From an uncultured Verrucomicrobiota bacterium (GTDB taxonomy: Bacteria > Verrucomicrobiota > Verrucomicrobiia > Verrucomicrobiales > Verrucomicrobiaceae), in the NCBI GenBank assembly GCA_903848465.1, contig CAINGK010000234.1, forward strand, positions 1-36,190: a stretch of DNA of 36,190 bases, in the 5' to 3' direction. The stretch's first letter is position 1. Each line of letters begins with the position of its first letter. Positions 17,192-23,800 of this stretch are shown piece after piece. The position numbers and the translations under genes were made by a program. The notes below the pieces were generated by a model. It was not told the origin of the DNA. It saw only the letters and a list, made by a program, of their open reading frames with translations, and searched no databases.

Positions 17192-19375
17192 ATGAGCGAT
17201 ACGACTGGCCAGCCCCCCCAATTTACCAACGCCCTCGCCAAGGAGCGCTCTCCCTACCTGCTACAGCATGCCCACAATCCGGTGAACTGGCTGCCCTGGG
17301 GCGAGGAAGCATTCAAGAAGGCGAAGGCGGAGGACAAGCCGATCTTTCTCTCCTCCGGCTACTCCACCTGCCACTGGTGCCATGTGATGGAGCGCGAATC
17401 GTTTGAGAACGAGGAGACGGCGAAGCTCATCAACGAGAACTTCATTCCCATCAAAGTGGACCGCGAGGAGCGACCGGATGTGGATCTCACGTACATGACC
17501 TACGTGCAGGCCGCCAGCGGCCACGGCGGCTGGCCGATGAGCGTGTTTCTCACGCCGGAGCTGAAGCCGTTTTATGGCGGCACCTATTACCCGCCGGAGA
17601 ACACACCTGGACGCATCGGCTTCAAAAATCTGCTCAATGAGCTGCACAAGGTGTGGACGGAAGATCGTAAGGGTATCGACGAACGTGCCGCACGTTCCGT
17701 GGAAAAACTCCAGGACCACCTCGACAACGAAAACACCGCGCTGCACGACATCAACCACGAGACGCTGGTGCAGAAGGCCTACGATGACCTCTCCGGCTCC
17801 TTTGACTACCACGAAGGCGGCTTCGGCAGCGCGCCGAAGTTCCCGCGCCCGACCTCGCTGAACATGCTCATGCGCATCCACCGCATCCTCGCGGAGCGGA
17901 AGGGCAACGACCGCGAATCCGAGAGCAACTGGGCGATGGAGATGACGGTGAAAACGCTGCGCGGCATGGCCAATGGCGGCATGCGCGACCACATCGGCGG
18001 CGGCTTCCATCGCTACAGCGTGGATGGCTACTGGCACATCCCGCATTACGAAAAAATGCTGTACGACCAGGCGCAGTTGCTCACCGCCTACACCGAGGCC
18101 TGGCAGCTCTCGCAGAATGTGTTCTTTGAAAACATCGTCCGCAGCACCGTGGCCTACGCGAAGCGCGACCTGCGGCAGAAAGACGGCGGCTTTTTCTCCG
18201 CCGAAGACGCCGACAGCCTAGCTACTGCCGATGCCGCGCACAAAACCGAAGGGGCCTTTTACGTCTGGAAAGCCACCGAGATCGACGAACTGCTCGGCAA
18301 AGAAAACGGCAGCATCTTCCGCTATGCCTACGGCGCACGCCGCGATGGCAATGCCCGCCCAGAAAGCGATCCGCATGGCGAACTCAAGGGCCTGAACACT
18401 CTGTACCGCGCCATCTCCTTCAAGAAGACCGCCGAGTACTTCAAGAAGACGCCCGAAGAGATTAAAGCCATCATCGACCAAGGCACCGCCACGCTCTTTG
18501 CAGCGCGTGCCAAACGCCCGCGCCCGCATCTCGATGACAAAGTCATCGCCGCCTGGAACGGCCTCATGATCGCCGGCCTCGCCCGTGCGGGAGCTGCGTT
18601 TGGCGATGCCGAGATGATCCAACTCGCCGCAGGTGCCGCGCAGTTTCTGCATGACCAACTTTGCACCACCCCCGGCAAAGAACTGCACCGCTCCTGGCGC
18701 GAAGGCGAGCGCGGCCCCCGAGCCTTCGCCATCGACTACGCCTGCCTCATTCACGGCCTGCTTGATCTCTATCAGGCCTCCTTCGAGGTGAAGTGGCTGC
18801 AATGGGCCACCGCCCTGCAAACCGAGATGGACACGCTCTTTCTCGACACCAAAAACGGCGGCTACTACAGCGTACACACCGACATGCCCAACAGCGTCCT
18901 CCGCATCAAGGAAGACTACGACGGTGCCGAACCCTCACCGAACTCCCTCGCCGCGCTCAACCTCGTGCGCCTCAGTGCCTTACTCGCCAAAGACGAATGG
19001 AAGAACCAGGCCGAGAAAATCTTCGCACTCTTTGGCACCACACTGCAAAGCAGCCCATCCTCCGTGCCCGTCATGGCCATTGCGTTTGACCTGCATCATC
19101 GCGGCAAGCAGCAGATCGTCCTCGCGGGTGATTCTAGCAGCGCAGCATTTCAAACACTCGCCAAGTACATCCACCGCCGGTTTCTGCCAACCGCCGTACT
19201 TCTCTGCGCCGACGGCGGAGCCGGTCAGCAATGGCTCGCCACGCACAACGAGGCTCTCGCTGGCATGAAACCTGTGGATGGTCAGTCTGCAGCGTATGTG
19301 TGCCAGAACTTCACCTGTCAGGCCCCCGTGACGACGGTGGAGGAGTTGGAGAAGGTGCTGAAAATCAACCCTTGA
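17192..19375 (+). CDS. DUF255 (YyaL/SSP411-like) thioredoxin-fold protein
   Basis: A 727-residue protein of the DUF255 family (YyaL, spermatogenesis-associated protein 20). The N-terminal thioredoxin-like domain (about 10-170) has the opening NALAKERSPYLLQHAHNPV and the motif STCHWCHVMERESF with Cys60 and Cys63, then FIPIKVDREERPDVD. The rest is an (alpha/alpha) six-hairpin glycosidase-like domain, with GGFHRYSVDGYWHIPHYEKM, FFSAEDADSL and VIAAWNGLMIAGLARAG. Its cellular function is not established. ATG 17192 was chosen because family similarity begins just after it; the frame is open upstream to 17108. No signal peptide is seen, so it is probably cytoplasmic. The gene starts 149 bases after the DUF3999 paralogue. 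Confidence 0.92.
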   Translation: MSDTTGQPPQFTNALAKERSPYLLQHAHNPVNWLPWGEEAFKKAKAEDKPIFLSSGYSTCHWCHVMERESFENEETAKLINENFIPIKVDREERPDVDLTYMTYVQAASGHGGWPMSVFLTPELKPFYGGTYYPPENTPGRIGFKNLLNELHKVWTEDRKGIDERAARSVEKLQDHLDNENTALHDINHETLVQKAYDDLSGSFDYHEGGFGSAPKFPRPTSLNMLMRIHRILAERKGNDRESESNWAMEMTVKTLRGMANGGMRDHIGGGFHRYSVDGYWHIPHYEKMLYDQAQLLTAYTEAWQLSQNVFFENIVRSTVAYAKRDLRQKDGGFFSAEDADSLATADAAHKTEGAFYVWKATEIDELLGKENGSIFRYAYGARRDGNARPESDPHGELKGLNTLYRAISFKKTAEYFKKTPEEIKAIIDQGTATLFAARAKRPRPHLDDKVIAAWNGLMIAGLARAGAAFGDAEMIQLAAGAAQFLHDQLCTTPGKELHRSWREGERGPRAFAIDYACLIHGLLDLYQASFEVKWLQWATALQTEMDTLFLDTKNGGYYSVHTDMPNSVLRIKEDYDGAEPSPNSLAALNLVRLSALLAKDEWKNQAEKIFALFGTTLQSSPSSVPVMAIAFDLHHRGKQQIVLAGDSSSAAFQTLAKYIHRRFLPTAVLLCADGGAGQQWLATHNEALAGMKPVDGQSAAYVCQNFTCQAPVTTVEELEKVLKINP

Positions 19376-19405
19376 GCCGCCCCTGTTTCCCCGTATTTTA
19401 CGATC

Positions 19406-19615
19406 ATGGTAATCGAGCAACATCCTTCCCTTCATTCCTTGAGTGTTGAGGACAAGCTCCAGCTCTCCGAAGAGCTGTGCTTGGATGCACAGCGGAATCC
19501 GGCATTGCTGGAGCGAGTGCAGCAGCGTCTTCAGGAATACCGCGAAGAGCCTGATGGCGGTATTTTTTGGGATGACCTCAAAGGAAAGATTCTTTCCCGT
19601 CGGAAGGTTGCATGA
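19406..19615 (+). CDS. Addiction module antitoxin (TIGR02574/Unstab_antitox-like)
   Basis: A 69-residue protein resembling the small antitoxins of the TIGR02574 family, which pair with RelE/ParE-type toxins. The family pattern is a helical first half (SVEDKLQLSEELCLDAQ) followed by RVQQRLQEYREEPDGGIFWDDLKGKIL, equivalent to the usual ...AYxxDPxxGIPWEEVKxRL ending. It looks intact. Its stop overlaps the start of the disrupted toxin gene at 19612 (ATGA), the normal coupling for such pairs. Antitoxins of this type bind and neutralise the toxin and may repress their own promoter. Confidence 0.8.
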   Translation: MVIEQHPSLHSLSVEDKLQLSEELCLDAQRNPALLERVQQRLQEYREEPDGGIFWDDLKGKILSRRKVA

Positions 19616-19927
19616 ATGGAATCATCTGGACAGCCGGAGCCGGGCGCGAACTTCAGGAAGTCTATGAGCAGCTCGAAGACATCTGTGAGAACAGCGGTGC
19701 AAACCTGATCGAAGAAGTGCAGCGCATGCTGCACTTTGCTTTCATCACAGCCTCATATGGGCAGCTACTTTGAGAAGCCCACTCGAAAACTGCTTATTGC
19801 TCATCGTTATGGCATCATTTACTCGCCAGAAATTCGAGGCGTGGTGGTGCTCGCATTTGTGGACTTGCGGCGTGATTTGCACCCTCTGCGTAAACGCATT
19901 CGAGATTGGTTCGGCAGGCGTGAATAA
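19612..19927 (+). pseudogene. RelE/ParE-family toxin gene, frameshifted
   Basis: The reading frame beginning at ATG 19612 encodes MNGIIWTAGAGRELQEVYEQ and then EVQRMLHF before stopping at 19771-19773 after 53 codons. The natural continuation is in the next frame and runs LSSQPHMGSYFEKPTRKLL, then AHRYGIIYSPEIRGVVVLAFVDLRRDLHPL to 19927. Together they give a full-length RelE/ParE-type toxin of about 105 residues. The shift is in or beside CTTTGCTTTC near 19733-19742, consistent with one inserted base. The partner antitoxin upstream is intact. I infer toxin inactivation, leaving an orphan antitoxin. A sequencing error or, less likely, a programmed shift would explain the same pattern. Confidence 0.75.
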
Positions 19928-20061
19928 CGGGAACGCTTTCTTCTTACCTGAGCATCCAGTTGCCAGCGCAGGTGTATTGCTGCTGAAAACCAGATTTTCA
20001 GTCCCAGTTGTTACCGTTCAGCGCTGGACAGTGTGACAAAACTTTGTGATATTCTACCATC

Positions 20062-20313
20062 ATGAAAACCGCCACTATTCGCGACCTCCGTTATGACTTC
20101 GCTAAGCTCGAAGGCTGGTTGCGTTCCGGCGAGGAGATCCAGATCACCAAACACAACAAGCCCGTGGCGACGCTTCTCAAGGCGAAGCCGGTGACGAAGG
20201 AGCTTCCGCCGCAGCCGGACTATCAAGCACGCCTCAAGCGTATCTGGGGCGACCGTGTGTTCAGCGCCAAGGAAGTCGAGGAAATGCGAGCCTTTGAAAC
20301 GGGTGAACCATGA
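20062..20313 (+). CDS. Phd/YefM-like antitoxin of a VapC module
   Basis: An 83-residue protein. It starts KTATIRDLRYDFAKLEGWLRSGEEIQITKHNKPVA, the usual Phd/YefM (type II antitoxin) opening, where the N-terminal fold binds operator DNA. The C-terminal half, ARLKRIWGDRVFSAKEVEEMRAFE, would wrap around and inhibit the toxin. The gene overlaps the VapC-type toxin start by four bases (ATGA at 20310), so translation is coupled. Autoregulation is likely from family knowledge; the upstream AT-rich stretch (TTTGTGATATTCTACCATC just before the start) could hold the promoter/operator. Confidence 0.85.
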   Translation: MKTATIRDLRYDFAKLEGWLRSGEEIQITKHNKPVATLLKAKPVTKELPPQPDYQARLKRIWGDRVFSAKEVEEMRAFETGEP

Positions 20314-20762
20314 ACGATTATCCTGACACGAGCTTTCTATGCGGGGTTTATCGCAAGCAAGACAACACACCCGAAGCCCTGGCCTATCGGGATCGCATGA
20401 CGGAACCGCTTTGCGTCTCGACCCTGCTGGAGTTCGAGTTCCGCCAGGCCATCCGTTTGCAGGTGTGGCTGCACAGCCAGGACAGGAAAAAAGGCTACAC
20501 GCAGGCCGAAGCGGATCAGATGACCGCTGACTGGGAATCCGACATCGCCGCCGGACATGTGGCCATCATTCCAACCGACGCCGATGCCGTCCTGCGCATG
20601 GCGGAGCACTTGTCCGAAAAACACACCGCCCTCACCGGCAACCGCACGCTGGACATCCTCCACATCGCCACGGCGAAGCATCTCTCGGCCAAAAACTTTC
20701 TCTCCTTTGACGCTCGGCAGAAAAAACTCGCGAAGGCGGCTGGGTTGAAGACGCCCCTTTAA
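20310..20762 (+). CDS. vapC: VapC-type PIN-domain toxin
   Basis: A 150-residue PIN-domain protein, normally a magnesium-dependent ribonuclease toxin. Acidic residues expected in the active site are Asp6 (YPDTSFL), Glu41 or Glu43 (LLEFEF), Asp115 (TLDILHIATA) and Asp134 (LSFDARQKKLA). All are present and the length is normal, so the toxin is probably functional. It is preceded and overlapped by its Phd-like antitoxin. The symbol is by family; the exact VapC subtype cannot be stated. Confidence 0.88.
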   Translation: MNDYPDTSFLCGVYRKQDNTPEALAYRDRMTEPLCVSTLLEFEFRQAIRLQVWLHSQDRKKGYTQAEADQMTADWESDIAAGHVAIIPTDADAVLRMAEHLSEKHTALTGNRTLDILHIATAKHLSAKNFLSFDARQKKLAKAAGLKTPL

Positions 20763-20768
20763 TTCTGC

Positions 20769-20795
20769 ATGGGCGCGAATCTCACGAGCGCCCGT
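20769..20795. terminator. Hairpin after the toxin gene, possible terminator
   Basis: GGGCGC (20771-20776) pairs perfectly with GCGCCC (20788-20793) across an 11-base loop, and the stem can extend by a wobble and an A-T pair. It lies 6 bases after the vapC stop and is followed by GTTTG, which is too short a T run for a canonical terminator. It is the best candidate for ending the toxin-antitoxin transcript before uvrA. Confidence 0.4.
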
Positions 20796-20832
20796 TTGCC
20801 AGCGCGATGCGTATCGTTACTCTCGCGCCCCC

Positions 20833-23800
20833 ATGTCTCGTGTTGCCAAAAAATCTGCCGCCCGGAAGTCTCTCAACGATGTCATTCGCATTCGTGGGGC
20901 GCGGCAGAACAATTTGAAGGGGATTGATCTCGATCTGCCGCTGGGAAAGCTCAATGTGATCACCGGACCGAGCGGGTCGGGGAAGTCGTCGCTGGCGTTT
21001 GATACGATCTATGCGGAAGGGCAGCGGCGCTATGTGGAGACGTTTTCGCCGTACACGCGGCAGTTCTTTGAGCGGATGGACAAGCCAAAGGTGGACTCCA
21101 TTGAAGGGATACCACCGGCGATTGCCATTGAGCAGGTGAACAACATGCGCAGCACGCGCTCGACGGTCGGGACGATCACGGAGATCAATGACTACCTAAA
21201 GATGCTGTTTCCTCGCCTGGCGGAGGCGACATGCCCATCATGCCACCGCCCCGTGAGGCCGGAGTCGCCGGAGAGCATTCTCAATGAGCTGCTGAATGCG
21301 CATGCGGGCAAGCAGGCGCTCATTCTGTTTCCGGTGGCAGTGCCAAAGGATGCGGTGACGGCGGACTTTGCGGCGTTTCTGCAAGCGCAGGGTTTTCTGC
21401 GAGTGTGGCTGTACGGGAATGTGATTCGTCTGGATGAAGCGGACGCGCTCAAGGGCCGCAAGCTGCCTGCACAGGTGATGGTGGTGCAGGACCGCGTCAC
21501 TCTGGAGGCGAAACAGCGGTCGCGTGTGAGCGAGGCACTGGAAGCAGCGCTGCGCTATGGCAAAGGCAAAGTAGCGGCCAGCATCGACGAGGAGACGCAG
21601 CATTTTTCCACCGACTGGTCCTGCGCGGACTGCGGCATCACGTTGCCCGCACCGACGCCGGGCCTGTTCAGTTTCAACAGTCCGATTGGGGCCTGTCCGA
21701 CGTGTCGTGGCTTTGGCCGCACGCTGGGGCTGGACATGGGCAAGGCGATTCCAGATGAGTCGCTGAGCATCAATCAAGGTCTAGTGCGGCCCTTTCAAGG
21801 CAGCACGTATGGCGAGTCTCAGCTCGACCTGGAGAAAGCAGCGCGGAAGCGCGGCGTGGACATTCACAAGGCGTTTGAGGATTACTCGGCGGAAGAGCGC
21901 AAGTGGCTCATCGAAGGCACGCGGGATGATCCTGAAGACGCGTACAATCGCGGCGAGTGGTATGGCGTGCGCGGCTTTTTCAAATGGCAGGAGTCGCGCA
22001 GCTACAAGATGCATGTCCGCGTGTTCCTGAGCCGCTACCGCGCCTACACGGAATGCGGCGACTGCGGCGGCGGGCGGTTGAAAAAAGAAGCCTACAACTA
22101 TCGCATTGGCTCGCATACCATCGCTGATCTGTCGCGGCTGCCAGTGGATGAGCTGCATCCGCTGGTGCAGTCATGGCCGATCAAGGCGAGCGATCATGTC
22201 GCGACGATGCTGCGCGGAGAAATCGCCAGCCGCATCTGCTACATGGACCGTGCGGGGCTGGGTTATCTGAATCTGGACCGTCAAACGCGCACGCTGAGCG
22301 GTGGCGAATTGCAACGGGTAAATCTCACGACGTGCCTCGGGGCCTCACTGGTGAACACGCTCTTTGTGCTGGATGAGCCGAGCATCGGCCTGCATCCGCG
22401 CGACATTGGTCGTCTCATCGGCGTGATGGAAGGTCTGCGTGACAAAGGCAACACGCTCCTCGTCGTGGAGCATGAAGAGGCGGTGATGCGTAGCGCCGAT
22501 AACCTCATCGACATCGGCCCCGGTCGTGGAGAAAAAGGCGGCGAGCTAGTGTTCAGTGGTCCGCTGGAGAAGCTGGGTGCGAAGGTGAAGTCGCTGACGG
22601 GGGATTATTTGTTTGGCAGGAAGAGCGTGCCCATTCCGGCGCAGCGGCGTTCTATCAAACGCGACAGCGTCCTGGAGTGCGCCGGTCCTCCGGCGCTTTC
22701 GAAAGCCTCGCGGTCCGCGAAAAGCTCCAGAGGACTGGAGCACTCCAAAACGCTCACGCGCGATGTCGCACGCTTTTTGTCCATTCGCGGCGCACGTCAA
22801 AACAATCTCAAAAAGCTGGATGTGGACATTCCACTCGGTGTGTTCTGCTGCATCACCGGCGTGAGCGGTTCGGGGAAATCGACGTTGGTGCATGATGTAC
22901 TTTACCGAAACCTGCAACGGCTGCGTGGCGAAGTGTGTGAAGAAGAGCCGGGGCGCGTGAGCAAGATCACAGGCTGGGAACAATTGCATGACGTGGTGAT
23001 GGTGGATCAGTCACCGCTGGCGCGCACACCACGCTCGACACCTGCGGTGTTTCTGGGTGCGTTTGATCACATCCGCACACTGTTTTCCGAAACGGAGGAT
23101 GCGAAGGCGCAAGGCATCATGCCGGGGTTCTTCAGCTTCAATTCTGGCGAAGGACGCTGCGAGCGCTGTGCGGGCAATGGCTTTGAAAAGATCGAGATGC
23201 AGTTTCTCAGCGATCTGTATGTGACGTGTCCTGAATGTGAAGGGAAGCGCTACCAGCCGCCTGCGCTGAAGATTTTACTGCATGGTCAGAGCATTCACGA
23301 TGTGCTGGGCATGACGGCGGAGGCTGCCGTGGAGTGGTTCAGCAGTTCGCTGTTTGAGTCCTCGAAAAAGGCGAAGCAGATTGTGGCGCAGCTGCATCTC
23401 TTGAACGAGGCCGGGCTTGGCTACCTGAAGCTGGGGCAGCCGCTGAACACGCTTTCGGGCGGTGAGGCGCAGCGTTTGAAGCTCATCGGGCATTTGATTG
23501 AAAATCCGGCGGGTGCGGCGTCTGGAAGTTTGCTGCTGCTGGATGAACCGACGACGGGCCTGCACTTTGATGACATCGCGCTGCTGGTGAAGCTGCTGCA
23601 GCGTCTTGTTGATGAAGGGCACAGCCTGCTCGTGATTGAGCACAATCTGGAGGTCATCAAATGCGCTGACTGGGTCATTGATCTGGGGCCTGAAGGAGGA
23701 GAAGCAGGCGGAGGTTTGGTGATCGCAGGAACGCCGGAGGAGGTGGCGGAATGCGCCGCGTCACATACCGGGCGTTATCTCCATGAACTGCTTTCGGGTT

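Noticed and set aside
19733..19742. Programmed frameshifting in the toxin gene
   Set aside because: The site has no strong slippery heptamer with a downstream hairpin that I can see; simple mutation is the easier explanation.
22674..22746. Intein or intron inside uvrA
   Set aside because: The insert is under 100 bases, palindromic and has no splicing motifs or endonuclease domain.
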